A DNA stretch of 64,000 nt. It comes from Jannaschia sp. M317. GTDB lineage: Bacteria > Pseudomonadota > Alphaproteobacteria > Rhodobacterales > Rhodobacteraceae. The translations under genes were made by a program, and so were the position numbers. The notes below the pieces were generated by a model. It searched no databases, was not told the origin of the DNA, and worked only from the letters and a program-made list of their open reading frames with translations. The stretch covers positions 1,765,001 to 1,829,000 of the forward strand of contig NZ_CP081155.1 in NCBI RefSeq assembly GCF_025141175.1, in the 5' to 3' direction. The stretch's first letter is position 1, and each line of letters begins with the position of its first letter. Below are positions 1 to 8,854 of this stretch, in pieces.

Positions 1-127
1 TGACTGGCTACTGGAACCTGCGGGCGTGGTCGACGAAGTCCCCTTGTTCGTGACCTGGGAGCTGGACAAGGAGCTGTCGGGCAAGATGCCGCTTTGGTCC
101 TCGGGCCAGAGCGACGTCGAAGGCTAG
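1..127 (+). CDS. 3' end of an unidentified protein gene (partial)
   Basis: A reading frame entering from the left edge (first full codon at 2) is open for 41 codons and stops with TAG at 125-127. The visible C-terminus (DWLLEPAGVVDEVPLFVTWE, then a short acidic tail) looks like normal coding sequence, but I cannot assign a family from 41 residues. Its stop overlaps the convergent stop of the next gene by three bases. Confidence 0.5.
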   Translation, partial: DWLLEPAGVVDEVPLFVTWELDKELSGKMPLWSSGQSDVEG

Positions 128-1035
128 CATGCGGGCGGCAGGCGGGACAGCAGGCGGCGCATAGCGGCAGTCGCCGCTGAAGCGGTCGTCGGGTCGAAGC
201 CGGGCCGCTGGTGCATCTCGGGCACCGATATCGTCAGCGCGGGCCGCTCCAACTTGCCATAGGTCACGGGCTCCGCGCCGGCGCAGGGCGCAAACGGGCC
301 GCTGCCCGGCGGTGCGATCAGCAGAACCGCGCCGCACCGCGCCCTGGCGGACGTCCAGAACCGCCAGTGCAGCTCGTAGCCCGGATAGTCGGGCAGAATG
401 ACTATGAACCAATTGTCGCCATCGTAGTGGGCGGCGTTCAGGCGTGGCAAAGAGAGGCGAAGGGGGGCATCGGCAAAAGCCGCCTGCACCGCATTTGAAA
501 CCGCTTGCCGCAGAGCGCGCGTGGCCGGGTCCGGCACCTTGACGCCGCTGCTGGCCTGTTTGTCGATCGCCCGATCCAAGAAAGCCTGGCGATAGGAGAG
601 GCGTTGCGGATCGCTCGGGTCCAACAGGTCGCGCATATCTTCCAGCGTGAGAGTATGATCGAAGCCCTCGGCCTGTCCGCCGTAAGCGGCGGGGGCGCAG
701 AGCACGGTGCGGGCCTCGTCCCAGTCGCCCTCCGCCTCGCCCTGATCGGCCCAGAGACGATAGCGTTCATCTTGCCGAGTGCCGCCGGCGGCGGAGATCT
801 TGTTTTCGATCAGAAGGGCATGGACCGCTTCGCCGCAGGGATAGCGCACCAGAAGATCACCGAACCCGTTGCCCTTCATCGAAGGTTGCGCCACGACCTC
901 CTGCACCGGTCCGCCTGTCGGCAACCCAAGGTGGGCAAGGATCCGGGGCAGAAACTCGGGATCGCACGCAAACTCCTCTTCCAGCAGGTGATCGAGTCGG
1001 GCCTCCTGGGCCGATTTGCGGGGACGGTCGGTCAT
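124..1035 (-). CDS. PD-(D/E)XK nuclease-like hypothetical protein
   Basis: This is a 303-residue protein of unknown role. The N-terminal half contains the pattern LLVRYPCGEAVHALLIENKISA, with an acidic residue and a lysine on adjacent strands (ENK), as in the PD-(D/E)XK nuclease superfamily. It is followed by YRLWADQGEAEGDWDEARTVLCAP. This resembles PD-(D/E)XK-type proteins of unknown function, but no biochemical role can be given. The start at 1035 is chosen because ATG overlaps the stop of the AEC transporter gene by four bases (ATGA), implying translational coupling in a two-gene minus-strand operon. Confidence 0.7.
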   Translation of the reverse strand: MTDRPRKSAQEARLDHLLEEEFACDPEFLPRILAHLGLPTGGPVQEVVAQPSMKGNGFGDLLVRYPCGEAVHALLIENKISAAGGTRQDERYRLWADQGEAEGDWDEARTVLCAPAAYGGQAEGFDHTLTLEDMRDLLDPSDPQRLSYRQAFLDRAIDKQASSGVKVPDPATRALRQAVSNAVQAAFADAPLRLSLPRLNAAHYDGDNWFIVILPDYPGYELHWRFWTSARARCGAVLLIAPPGSGPFAPCAGAEPVTYGKLERPALTISVPEMHQRPGFDPTTASAATAAMRRLLSRLPPAC

Positions 1036-1961
1036 TTGAGCAGCAGCAGCCAGCCCGAGACGGTCAGCACCGAAGCCGCCGTTCCGATCAGAACCGACGA
1101 GGCGCTGATCCGCACCGCCCGCCCGTGCAGTGCCGCAAAGAGGTAGGCATTGACGCCCGGTGCCATCGCCGCGGTCAGGACAGCAGCCCGGAACTGACTT
1201 TCGTTCAGGTCCAGAAGGCGGCCCATGCCCCAGGTCCAGGCCGGATGCAGCAACAGCGCGATGCCACAACACAGCGCGATGCCCCGCGCGTCGCCTTCGG
1301 GTTTGTATTGCACCATGACCCCGCCCAGGCCGAACAGCGCCGCGGGCAGGGCGGCGCGGGCGATCAGGGTGACCGCCTCGTTCACGGGGGCGGGCAGCGG
1401 CAGGCCACTGAGGTTCACGGCCAAACCTGCCGCGACCCCCAGCATCAACGAATTGCGCGACAGCGATCGGGCGACCTTGGCCGCCCCGCCCAGCAGGCCC
1501 GTCCCCCCTGCGCGCACGGCTTCCATCGTCGCGGTGCCGGTCAGGTAGCAAAAGGCGGCGTGCAGCGCGATGATGGCGTAGTTCGGTTCCAGAGAGGCTG
1601 TGCCGAAGGCGCGCTCGGCGATGGGCAACCCCAAGAGCACGGTATTGGCGAACATTGCGGTAAAGCCCACGGCGACGGCGTCCTCTGCTCCGCGCCGGAG
1701 CCAGTAGAGGGTGCCAAGGATACCTGCCAGGAAACACACCATAGAGCCGGAATAATAGGCCGTCAGCAGTCGCCAGTCGAAACCCGCCTTGAGGTCCAGC
1801 GTCGACACGGCCAGGAACAACAGGCACGGGATGGCGAACCGCTGTGTGAAGACCATCAGCCCGTCGACCTGGCCCTGGGTGAACAGCCCGCGCCAGACCG
1901 CCAGGTAGCCCGCGCCGATGATCAGAAAGACGGGGACGGTGACAGCCAGGACGTCCAGCAT
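1032..1961 (-). CDS. AEC family transporter (auxin efflux carrier type)
   Basis: This 309-residue integral membrane protein has about ten hydrophobic segments. It starts MLDVLAVTVPVFLIIGAGYL, the usual N-terminus of bacterial AEC carriers, and shows an internal two-fold arrangement (FAIPCLLFLAVSTL in the first half, ALPAALFGLGGVM in the second). Members export organic anions such as malonate or malate, but the substrate cannot be inferred here. It ends four bases inside the next gene and starts only a few bases from the metallo-hydrolase stop at 1966, so the three minus-strand genes may form one operon. Confidence 0.85.
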   Translation of the reverse strand: MLDVLAVTVPVFLIIGAGYLAVWRGLFTQGQVDGLMVFTQRFAIPCLLFLAVSTLDLKAGFDWRLLTAYYSGSMVCFLAGILGTLYWLRRGAEDAVAVGFTAMFANTVLLGLPIAERAFGTASLEPNYAIIALHAAFCYLTGTATMEAVRAGGTGLLGGAAKVARSLSRNSLMLGVAAGLAVNLSGLPLPAPVNEAVTLIARAALPAALFGLGGVMVQYKPEGDARGIALCCGIALLLHPAWTWGMGRLLDLNESQFRAAVLTAAMAPGVNAYLFAALHGRAVRISASSVLIGTAASVLTVSGWLLLLK

Positions 1962-1965
1962 CGGG

Positions 1966-2763
1966 CTAGGCGTCCATCTCGATCACCATGCCGTCCCAGG
2001 CCGGCGTGATGTGATCGGGGGTCTCGCCGTCAACGGTCGCCCAGTCCAGATCAACGTGCATGTTGGTCAACACGCCTCGGCGCGGTGCCAGGCGGGCGAT
2101 CCAGTCCAGCGATTCCGACAGCGACAGATGCGACGGGTGCGACGCCCGGCGCAGGCTGTCCAGAACCCAGGTGTCCAGACCGGCCAGAAGCGGCAGCGAC
2201 GCGTCCGGGATGTCGTTGACGTCGGGCATATAGGCCAGGTCTCCGATGCGTAGGCCAAGCGCGCTGATATCCCCGTGTTCGACCGGGATCGGCAGCACCC
2301 TCACCGGCCCGCCGGCACCGGGGATATCCACCGCCCCCTCCAGAGGGTGCCGCGTCAGGATCGGCGGATAGGACGATCCGGGGGGCGTCTCGAATATGTA
2401 GCCGAACCGGTCGGTCAGCCCCTCGAAGGTCGGTGCGTCTGCCCAGATGTCCAGCATCCGACGCTGGTTGAACACGATCATGCGCAGGTCGTCGATGCCA
2501 TGGGTGTGGTCCGCATGAGCATGGGTCCAGACCACGGCGTCCAGGTTGCCCACGCCCGCGTCCAGCAACTGCTCGCGCATGTCGGGCGAGGTGTCGATCA
2601 AGACACGGGTGATCCCCGCCTCGCCGATCCGTTCGACCAGCAGAGAGCAGCGGCGGCGGCGGTTCCTGGGGTTCGTCGGGTCGCAATCGCCCCATTGTCC
2701 CCCGAGGCGCGGAACCCCGCCGGAAGAGCCGCAGCCGAGAATGGTGAAGCGCAATCGGGCCAT
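1966..2763 (-). CDS. MBL-fold metallo-hydrolase, PhnP-like
   Basis: This 265-residue beta-lactamase-fold hydrolase begins with RFTILGCGSSGGVPRLGGQW, the glycine-rich strand-loop typical of PhnP/phosphoribosyl cyclic phosphodiesterase relatives. It carries the dinuclear metal motif THAHADHTHG at about residues 80-89. Further ligands fit PVEHGD and the late NMHVD histidine. The family cleaves cyclic phosphodiesters, but the true substrate of this alphaproteobacterial branch is not established. The gene is probably cotranscribed with the downstream AEC transporter (gap of four bases). Confidence 0.85.
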   Translation of the reverse strand: MARLRFTILGCGSSGGVPRLGGQWGDCDPTNPRNRRRRCSLLVERIGEAGITRVLIDTSPDMREQLLDAGVGNLDAVVWTHAHADHTHGIDDLRMIVFNQRRMLDIWADAPTFEGLTDRFGYIFETPPGSSYPPILTRHPLEGAVDIPGAGGPVRVLPIPVEHGDISALGLRIGDLAYMPDVNDIPDASLPLLAGLDTWVLDSLRRASHPSHLSLSESLDWIARLAPRRGVLTNMHVDLDWATVDGETPDHITPAWDGMVIEMDA

Positions 2764-2850
2764 GGGCGCTACATGCGCCGCTGGCGCGTCCGGGGCAAGG
2801 GGGCGGGCGTCGGGTCTTCTCTGCTTTGGAAATATCCCCGCCGGAGGCCC

Positions 2851-2867
2851 CCGGCCCGCAGGGCCGG
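2851..2867. terminator. GC-rich hairpin
   Basis: The arms CCGGCCC and GGGCCGG enclose the loop GCA. The hairpin lies downstream of an AATATCCCC-type motif and is followed by AAAGAAG. There is no T-tract, so function as a factor-independent terminator is uncertain; it may be an interspersed palindrome. Confidence 0.35.
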
Positions 2868-2903
2868 AAAGAAGCTGGCGCGCGCCGAAGGCGATCCATT
2901 CGG

Positions 2904-3170
2904 TCAGAGGGGCGGACCGGTGCTATGGCGCAGCAGACAGCCTACACAGGCGTTCACCTCCTCGAAAATTGCTTGCCGCAGGCGCATCGCCTCTGACCAG
3001 TCGGTCAGGGTGGGCAGGGGCCACGCCACCGCCTCCAGGATTGTCTTTGCCTTAAACGCAGATTCTCGCCGTGCCGATCCGGAAGAGGACGAAGGCCGCC
3101 GCGCCAAGAATTCATCGGAGGCTTTGCGATTGCGTTGGCGATGCGTGCGGCCCTGCACCCCGGTCCGCAA
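2904..3170 (-). CDS. doubtful small ORF, possible gene remnant
   Basis: This is an 88-codon frame of unknown nature. Its last ~50 residues (KAKTILEAVAWPLPTLTDWS, then SEAMRLRQAIFEEVNACVGC) have a helix-like, protein-like composition with two cysteines near the end. The first half is basic, low-complexity sequence. No family is recognised and no clear ribosome binding site is visible. It could be a decayed gene or chance. Confidence 0.2.
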   Translation of the reverse strand: MRTGVQGRTHRQRNRKASDEFLARRPSSSSGSARRESAFKAKTILEAVAWPLPTLTDWSEAMRLRQAIFEEVNACVGCLLRHSTGPPL

Positions 3171-3343
3171 TCCGGCAATTGACGCGACCTGCGATGAACG
3201 GGTCAGAGGCCCGTTTCGGGCCCAATTGGGTCATGTCCGGGCGCGACGGCTGCGGATCCTGACTATTGCCGTGTCAGCCGGAGCGGCGCTGACACCCGGC
3301 ACGCGGACCTGTGTCTTCTTCTCGGCAAAAATACTCCGGGGGT

Positions 3344-3361
3344 CCGGGGGCTGGCCCCCGG
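3344..3361. terminator. GC-rich hairpin downstream of the SLC13 gene
   Basis: CCGGGGGC and GCCCCCGG form an uninterrupted 8-bp inverted repeat with a 2-base centre. It lies 37 bp beyond the SLC13 carrier stop (reading minus) and adjoins CAAAAATACTCC. It is suitable as a transcription end for that gene. Confidence 0.4.
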
Positions 3362-3397
3362 CCCGCTGCTGGCTCCGGGGGCGGCACCTGCTCCGCG

Positions 3398-5179
3398 TCA
3401 AAGCGGCCAGAACACCAGGATGGCGGGGACCGAGACGGCGACCACCAGGATCTCCAACGGCAGGCCCATGCGCCAGTAGTCGCCGAACCGATAGCCGCCG
3501 GGGCCGAGGATCAGCGTGTTGTTCTTGTGCCCGATGGGCGTCAGGAACGCGCAGGAGGCGGCGACCGCGACCGCCATCAGGAACGGGTCGGGGTTCACCT
3601 CCAGGGTCTTTGCCATCTGGATGCCCACCGGTGCCGCCACGATCGCCGTCGCCGTATTGTTGAGAACGTCCGACAGGGTCATCGTCACCACCATCAGGAC
3701 CAGCAGCGCGACCCAGGCCGGTTGCCCGTCGGTGAGCGTCGTCAGCCACCCCGCGATCAATTCCGTCCCGCCCGATGTCTGGAGCGCCGCGCCCAGGGGG
3801 ATCATGGATCCCAGCAAGACCACCACCGGCCATTCGATGTGATCATACAGTTCCTGCAAGGGCACGATCCGGGTCAGCACATAGGCCACGACCACGACGC
3901 CGAGCGCGACAGTCAGGTCGATCAGGCCGAAACTGGCGGCCAGGACGGCCAGCGCAAAGACGCCGACCGCGGGCCAGATCTTGCGGTTCTCGATCACCGC
4001 CAGGCCCCGGTCGGCCAGCGGCAGCGCGCCAAGCCAGTTGACCACATCCTCGGCGCTGTCCTTGGGGGCAAGCAGCAGCAGGATGTCGCCCGCGCGCACC
4101 TTGGTGCGGCGCAGCTTGTCGGTGATCCGCTCCCCCTTGCGGGAAATGCCCATCAGAACGGTGCGTTGCCGCCAGGCCAGCCCGATTTCCTGCGCGGAGC
4201 GGCCGTTGATGCGGGACGTGACGGGGACCACGACCTCGATCAGGTCCAGGCCCTGATCCGTCGCCTCCAGCAGGGTCATGCGGCGGTCGTCGGCAAATTC
4301 CAGGGTCTCGCCCGCGCGGAATTCGTCCAGCGCCTCGGGCAGGGCCTCCAGCACGATGGCATCGCCGGCCTTGAGCGTCACGTCGCGCGACGATCCGAAC
4401 ATCCTGCGCCCATCGCGGACCAGGCCCATGATCTGCGCATCGACCTCATCGGCCTGATCGCTGAGCGTGCGAAGCGGCTGCCCGATGTGCTTGCTGCCTT
4501 CGGGCACGGTCAGCTCGGCCACGTAACGCGCGGTTTCGGCGTCACCCCCGCTGGTGTCGGTCTGACCGCGCACGCCCGGGATCAGCCGCCAGCCGATCAA
4601 GGCCACGAACAGCAGGCCGATGGCGGCGGTCACCGCGCCGACGGGGGCAAAGTCGAACATCCCGAAGGCCTCGCCCAGCTGATCCTGCCGGATGCCGGCC
4701 ACGATGATGTTGGGCGGCGTGCCGATCAGGGTGATCATGCCGCCCAGGATCGTCGCATAGCTGAGCGGCATGAGCGTGGCACCCGGCACCCGGCCCGCCT
4801 TGCGCGCCGTGGCGATGTCGACGGGCATCAACAGGGCCAGTGCCGCGACATTGTTCATGAAGGCCGAAAGCACCGCGCCCACGGATCCCATGATGGCGAT
4901 ATGCGCCCCGATCCGGCGGCTGGAATCCACCAGCGTCCGGGTAATAAGCAAGACCGCGCCCGAGCGGACCAACCCGGCCGAGACCACAAGGACCAGCGCC
5001 ACCACCAACGTCGCGGGATGGCCAAAGCCGCTGAACGCGTCCTCTTTGGGCACGACGCCCAGGATGACCCCGAGCAGGAGCGCCGAGAACGCCACGATGT
5101 CATACCGGAACCGCCCCCAAAGCAGCATCGCGAAAACCCCGCCGAACAGGGAAAAGAGGATGATCTGGTCGGTGGTCAT
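3398..5179 (-). CDS. SLC13 family permease with two RCK_C (TrkA-C) domains
   Basis: This 593-residue inner-membrane carrier is of the DASS/SLC13 type, transporting divalent anions such as sulfate or dicarboxylates, probably with Na+. The N-terminal helices contain LSAFMNNVAALALLMPV and LGGMITLIGTPPNIIVAG, the paired SNT-like and TPPN signature loops. Two soluble TrkA-C-like domains follow in the middle (around ELTVPEGSKHIGQPLRTL and VPVTSRINGRSAQEIGL), then a second helix bundle with LSDVLNNTATAIV. ATG at 5179 is preferred over one eight codons upstream because AAGGG lies seven bases before it. The substrate is not predictable from sequence. Confidence 0.85.
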   Translation of the reverse strand: MTTDQIILFSLFGGVFAMLLWGRFRYDIVAFSALLLGVILGVVPKEDAFSGFGHPATLVVALVLVVSAGLVRSGAVLLITRTLVDSSRRIGAHIAIMGSVGAVLSAFMNNVAALALLMPVDIATARKAGRVPGATLMPLSYATILGGMITLIGTPPNIIVAGIRQDQLGEAFGMFDFAPVGAVTAAIGLLFVALIGWRLIPGVRGQTDTSGGDAETARYVAELTVPEGSKHIGQPLRTLSDQADEVDAQIMGLVRDGRRMFGSSRDVTLKAGDAIVLEALPEALDEFRAGETLEFADDRRMTLLEATDQGLDLIEVVVPVTSRINGRSAQEIGLAWRQRTVLMGISRKGERITDKLRRTKVRAGDILLLLAPKDSAEDVVNWLGALPLADRGLAVIENRKIWPAVGVFALAVLAASFGLIDLTVALGVVVVAYVLTRIVPLQELYDHIEWPVVVLLGSMIPLGAALQTSGGTELIAGWLTTLTDGQPAWVALLVLMVVTMTLSDVLNNTATAIVAAPVGIQMAKTLEVNPDPFLMAVAVAASCAFLTPIGHKNNTLILGPGGYRFGDYWRMGLPLEILVVAVSVPAILVFWPL

Positions 5180-5737
5180 GGGGGTGCCCTTGCAAGGTTT
5201 CATGGATACCTAGGCCGCGCGGGGCGGCGCGCAAAGAACCGTTTGAATGCGGCGCGGGCAGAACGTCACCGGGCGCGCGTGGCGGGCCTGTCGCCGGGGT
5301 CAGGTCTTGAACCGCCCAGAGACATCGGATCAAGGACGACATGACGCGATTGCTCACGGCGACGCGCCCCTGCCGCGCCCGCCTGGCGCGGCAGGTTGGA
5401 CGATTGGCCTCATGCCTTGCCGTCGCACAAGGTGACCAACGCAGGTCTGGCCCAGTTGCAGGCAACCGGCGCGACGGTCCCGCGCCGGACCTGGACGATG
5501 GCAGCAGGTCGCTGCGCCGGTGATGACCCCTACGGACGACAGGCCGTGCGTGACGGTATGCGATCCGTTCGACCGGACCCAGGTCATCCTGCCGGGCCCG
5601 TCGCGGATCAACGCAGTGATGGGCCGCACGCGCGCTCGAGACCCGGTCCGGCGGTCTTGCCGCCGCAACCCAATTGCGTCCCGCCCTGTCGCGGGGCTAT
5701 ACCCCCCGGAAATTGACATTCGGCGAGGACGGGACCC
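5180..5737. other. 558-bp region without a gene
   Basis: I see no convincing coding frame; the open frames here are basic, low-complexity readings. The region holds a strong 11-bp hairpin (5369-5395). The yebC promoter is presumably near its right end. No RNA gene is recognised. Confidence 0.5.
5369..5395. terminator. 11-bp stem hairpin in intergenic region
   Basis: The arms CCTGCCGCGCC (5369-5379) and GGCGCGGCAGG (5385-5395) pair perfectly around a 5-base loop. No T-tract follows on either strand. It may be a structural element or a remnant terminator of a lost neighbouring gene. Confidence 0.35.
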
Positions 5738-6481
5738 ATGGCGGGACATAGCAAATGGGCGAACATTCAGCATCGCAAGGGGCGGCAGGACAAGATCCGG
5801 GCCAAGCTCTTTTCCAAGCTGTCGAAGGAAATCACCGTTGCCGCCAAGATGGGCGACCCTGATCCCGACAAGAACCCGCGCCTGCGTCTGGCCGTCAAAG
5901 AGGCCAAGCAGCAGTCGGTGCCCAAAGACGTCATCAGCCGCGCCATCGCCAAGGCCTCGGGCGGGGATGCCGAGAACTACGACGAGATCCGCTATGAGGG
6001 CTATGGCCCCGGTGGCGTGGCCGTCATCGTCGAGGCGATGACCGACAACCGCAACCGCACCGCGTCGTCTGTCCGGTCCACCTTTTCCAAGAACGGTGGC
6101 AACCTGGGCGAGACGGGGTCCGTCGGCTTCATGTTCGACCGCAAAGGCCAGGTGATCTATCCGGCCGCCGTGGGGTCCGCAGACGACGTGCTGATGGCCG
6201 CGATCGAGGCCGGTGCCGAGGACGTCGAAAGCGACGAGGACAGCCACGTGGTCTGGTGCGCCGACACGGATCTGAACGCCGTCTCGACAGCCCTCGAAGA
6301 GCAGCTGGGCGAGAGCGAGAGCACCAAGCTGGTCTGGCGGCCCACCACCACGACGGAGCTGGACCTGGATGGCATGCAGTCGCTGATGAAGTTGCTGGAC
6401 GCGCTGGAAGACGACGACGACGTCCAGTCCGTCACCGCCAATTTCGAAGCCAGCGACGAGGTCATGGCGCAGCTCGACTGA
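5738..6481 (+). CDS. YebC/PmpR family regulator
   Basis: This 247-residue protein starts [18 protein letters not shown], the invariant YebC/PmpR N-terminus, and has [20 protein letters not shown] and [14 protein letters not shown] in the expected places. Full length matches the family (about 240-250). Members are DNA-binding regulators in some species (PmpR), and some have been linked to translation at proline stretches. In many proteobacteria yebC lies by ruvC, but here it stands alone. GGGACCC precedes the ATG. Confidence 0.95.
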   Translation: MAGHSKWANIQHRKGRQDKIRAKLFSKLSKEITVAAKMGDPDPDKNPRLRLAVKEAKQQSVPKDVISRAIAKASGGDAENYDEIRYEGYGPGGVAVIVEAMTDNRNRTASSVRSTFSKNGGNLGETGSVGFMFDRKGQVIYPAAVGSADDVLMAAIEAGAEDVESDEDSHVVWCADTDLNAVSTALEEQLGESESTKLVWRPTTTTELDLDGMQSLMKLLDALEDDDDVQSVTANFEASDEVMAQLD

Positions 6482-6631
6482 CCGGGCGTGACCTGGCGGT
6501 CGCCCTGCGGGCGGCTGCTTTTGCCTTGCGGCCCCCGGTCGGGGACCGCGGTGCCCCTTGGCAGCCCCCGGCGCGGGGCAGACACGGAACCCTTTGCGGG
6601 TCTGGCGGTTTTCCCCCGGAGGAGAGCTGCC

Positions 6632-7276
6632 ATGCCACTGGAACCGACCGCCGACACCGCCCTGCCCGAGGTGCCCCGACTGCTGCGCGCGCTGGGATGG
6701 GTGGCGATACTCGGGTGTGTCGTCTTCGTGGTGGCCGTGGTGATCGGCGACATCGTCGTGCCCGATCACGACTGGATCGCCGACACCATCAGCGACTTGG
6801 GTGCCGGGCGCTATGAGCTGATCGCGGATAGCGGGATCTACGCCTTCGCCGCCGGATTGATCGCCTGTGCGGTGGGCGCGTCGCATGCGCATCTGGGGGG
6901 ACGGCGCTGGAGCCTGGGGATCGGCGGGCTTATCCTGCTGGGGCTGATCGTCTTTCTCGTGGGGGCGCGCAACGAATATGGCGACAGCCACGAAGGCGGC
7001 GTCGTGATCCATCGCTATCTTGTCTACGCGCTGGGCTTGCTGTTTGCCGTGGTCCCCTGGCTGATGGCACCGGGGGCTGCGCGGGTGTCGCGGCGGCTGG
7101 CCCTGCTGTTCCGGGTTTCGGCCGTGCTTTGGGTGGGGGCCGCGCCGTGGTTCTTTTTCCTGCCGGACGGTTGGGATGGTCTCTATGAACGGGGGCTGGG
7201 CCTGCTGACCTTTCTGTTCGTGGTGCCCATGGGGCTTGTGCTGGTTGGTCGCGCGCGGGCCATTGCAGGGCGCTAG
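6632..7276 (+). CDS. DUF998 membrane protein
   Basis: This 214-residue protein has about six to seven hydrophobic segments. The signature DHDWIADTISDLGAGRYELI near residues 45-65 and a central EYGDSHEGG loop are typical of DUF998 seven-helix proteins of unknown function. ATG at 6632 is chosen over upstream frames because GGAGG lies about eight bases before it. The stop overlaps the convergent argP-like gene's stop by four bases. Confidence 0.8.
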   Translation: MPLEPTADTALPEVPRLLRALGWVAILGCVVFVVAVVIGDIVVPDHDWIADTISDLGAGRYELIADSGIYAFAAGLIACAVGASHAHLGGRRWSLGIGGLILLGLIVFLVGARNEYGDSHEGGVVIHRYLVYALGLLFAVVPWLMAPGAARVSRRLALLFRVSAVLWVGAAPWFFFLPDGWDGLYERGLGLLTFLFVVPMGLVLVGRARAIAGR

Positions 7277-8151
7277 GCGGGACGCACGAGGGTGTGGCGG
7301 GCGGCCTGGCGCAGGGCACGGGTCACCGCGGCCAGGGCCGGAGCCATCGTGCGGTTCACCTGCCAGAAAAGCGGTGTATCCAGGTGCGTGCCCGGGACCA
7401 ATTCCACCAGGCGACCTGCTGCGATGTCTTCTTGCACCAGTGAATCGGGGTTGAGGCCCCATCCCAGCCCCTCGCGGGTGGCTTGAACGAAAGGCCCGGG
7501 TGCCGGGATCAGGTGGGCCGGAGGGTCCACCGCCTGACCCGTCTGTCGCGCCATCCAGCGCATCTGCAGTCCGTCGAGGGCCGTGAACCGCAGGGTCGGC
7601 GCGCGGCTGAGCGCGCGGGCCGTGACGCCGTCCGCGAAATGGCGCGCGAACAGCGCAGGCGTGCAGGTGGCGCGGTAGCGCAGCGCGCCCAGAGACGTCA
7701 CGTCGCAGCCGGGCAAGGCCGCCGCCTCGGCGGTGAGCGCGGCGCTGACTTCGCCGCGCCGCAACAGACCCGCACTGTGATCCTGGTCGATGACGCGGAC
7801 GTCGAACCGGAAATCGGGGCAGGCGGCCAGGGCAGGGACGGCCCAGACCTCCAGGCTGTCGGCGTTCAGCGCGATGGAGACGGGGCGCGGGCCCGCGTCC
7901 TGGCCCAGGTCGCCGGCCAGCTCTGCCTCCAGCGTGGCGACGTCGCGGGCGTGGCGCAGGAGACGGCGCCCGAGGGCGGTCGGTTCCGCCGGTTGCAAAC
8001 GCGCAAACACGGCCCCGCCCGCGGTTTCGGCCAATGCGCGCATGCGTTGGCTTATGGCGGGGGGCGTCACCCCCAGGCGGGCGGCGGCCAGATCAAAGCT
8101 GCCGGTTTCGATGACGGCGATCAGCGTGGAGAGGAGCGGTGCGGGAATCAT
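7273..8151 (-). CDS. argP: LysR-family regulator, ArgP/LysG-like
   Basis: This is a 292-residue LysR-type activator. The N-terminal winged helix is MIPAPLLSTLIAVIETGSFD followed by AAARLGVTPPAISQRMRALAE. The remainder is the effector-binding domain. ArgP (LysG) activates the divergent basic-amino-acid exporter argO/lysE in response to arginine or lysine; the gene here is divergent from exactly such an exporter across a 69-bp gap. The symbol is given by family and context. Confidence 0.8.
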   Translation of the reverse strand: MIPAPLLSTLIAVIETGSFDLAAARLGVTPPAISQRMRALAETAGGAVFARLQPAEPTALGRRLLRHARDVATLEAELAGDLGQDAGPRPVSIALNADSLEVWAVPALAACPDFRFDVRVIDQDHSAGLLRRGEVSAALTAEAAALPGCDVTSLGALRYRATCTPALFARHFADGVTARALSRAPTLRFTALDGLQMRWMARQTGQAVDPPAHLIPAPGPFVQATREGLGWGLNPDSLVQEDIAAGRLVELVPGTHLDTPLFWQVNRTMAPALAAVTRALRQAARHTLVRPA

Positions 8152-8220
8152 TAGTTATGCTTATCTTGGGTTATTCATCCTAAGTTGCGTTGCGGCGCGC
8201 CGCAGGTCCATAGGGCCGAC
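8152..8220. promoter_or_regulatory. divergent argP/lysE intergenic promoter region
   Basis: This 69-bp AT-enriched gap between the regulator and the exporter contains TTATGCTTATCTTGGG and ATTCATCCTAAG. These fit the T-N11-A style of LysR operators. The precise site and promoters cannot be fixed by eye. Confidence 0.4.
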
Positions 8221-8814
8221 ATGTATTCCCTTATCTCCGGCTTCGGCCTCGGCCTCTCGCTCATCCTCGCCATTGGCGCTCAGAACGCCTTTGTTCTGCG
8301 CCAGGGGCTGCGGGGGGAGCATGTGACCTCCGTCTTCTTGACCTGCGCCCTGTCCGAGACCCTGCTGGTCACGGGCGGCGTCCTGGGTCTGGGGGCCCTG
8401 GTCGAGGCAGCCCCCTGGGTCGTCCCCGCCTTTCGCTATGGCGGGGCGGCGTTCCTGATCGTCTATGGCGCGCGCGCGGCCCTGTCGGCCTGGCGGGGTG
8501 GGGGGGTGTTGCAGGCCGCTGGCACGGGGGCGGGGCATTGGCAGACAGTGGCGGCGGCGTTGGCGATCACCTGGCTGAACCCGCATGTCTATCTGGATAC
8601 GGTGATCCTGCTGGGCTCCATCTCGACGCAATATCCGGCACCGTTGCTGTTCGGGATGGGATGTATCGCTGCGGCCTGGGTGTTTTTCGCAAGCCTCGCC
8701 TATGGCGCGGCCCTGCTGCGGCCCCTGTTCGCGCGCCCCCGGGCCTGGCGGGTCCTGGACAGCTTTGTGGCGCTTGTGATGTGGGCCATCGCCGCAAACC
8801 TGCTTTTCGCCTGA
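8221..8814 (+). CDS. LysE/ArgO family amino-acid exporter
   Basis: This 197-residue inner-membrane exporter begins MYSLISGFGLGLSLILAIGA and continues QNAFVLRQGLRGEHV, the canonical LysE/ArgO signature. It has further helices and WLNPHVYLDTVILLG near residue 125. It would export arginine or lysine. ATG at 8221 is chosen because family alignment begins there; an in-frame ATG twelve codons upstream adds non-homologous sequence. It is likely controlled by the divergent ArgP-like regulator. Confidence 0.88.
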   Translation: MYSLISGFGLGLSLILAIGAQNAFVLRQGLRGEHVTSVFLTCALSETLLVTGGVLGLGALVEAAPWVVPAFRYGGAAFLIVYGARAALSAWRGGGVLQAAGTGAGHWQTVAAALAITWLNPHVYLDTVILLGSISTQYPAPLLFGMGCIAAAWVFFASLAYGAALLRPLFARPRAWRVLDSFVALVMWAIAANLLFA

Positions 8815-8854
8815 CCCCCTTGCGAGGTCCGGTGCAAAGGCGCATGGCTGGCGC

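Larger units (their letters stand above)
2764..3397. other. 634-bp region without a confident gene
   Basis: This region holds two GC-rich hairpins (2851-2867 and 3344-3361), each following an A-rich motif. They resemble short palindromic elements I associate with Rhodobacteraceae intergenic regions. A minus-strand frame at 2904-3170 (88 codons) has a plausible C-terminal half (TILEAVAWPLPTLTDWSEAM) but an Arg/Ser-rich N-terminal half, and may be a remnant. I see no RNA gene. Confidence 0.5.

Noticed and set aside
124-1827. A 567-codon minus-strand frame across the nuclease-like and AEC genes
   Set aside because: Only the part from 1035 downward is protein-like; the N-terminal part is Arg/Gly-rich antisense-type reading of the AEC transporter gene.
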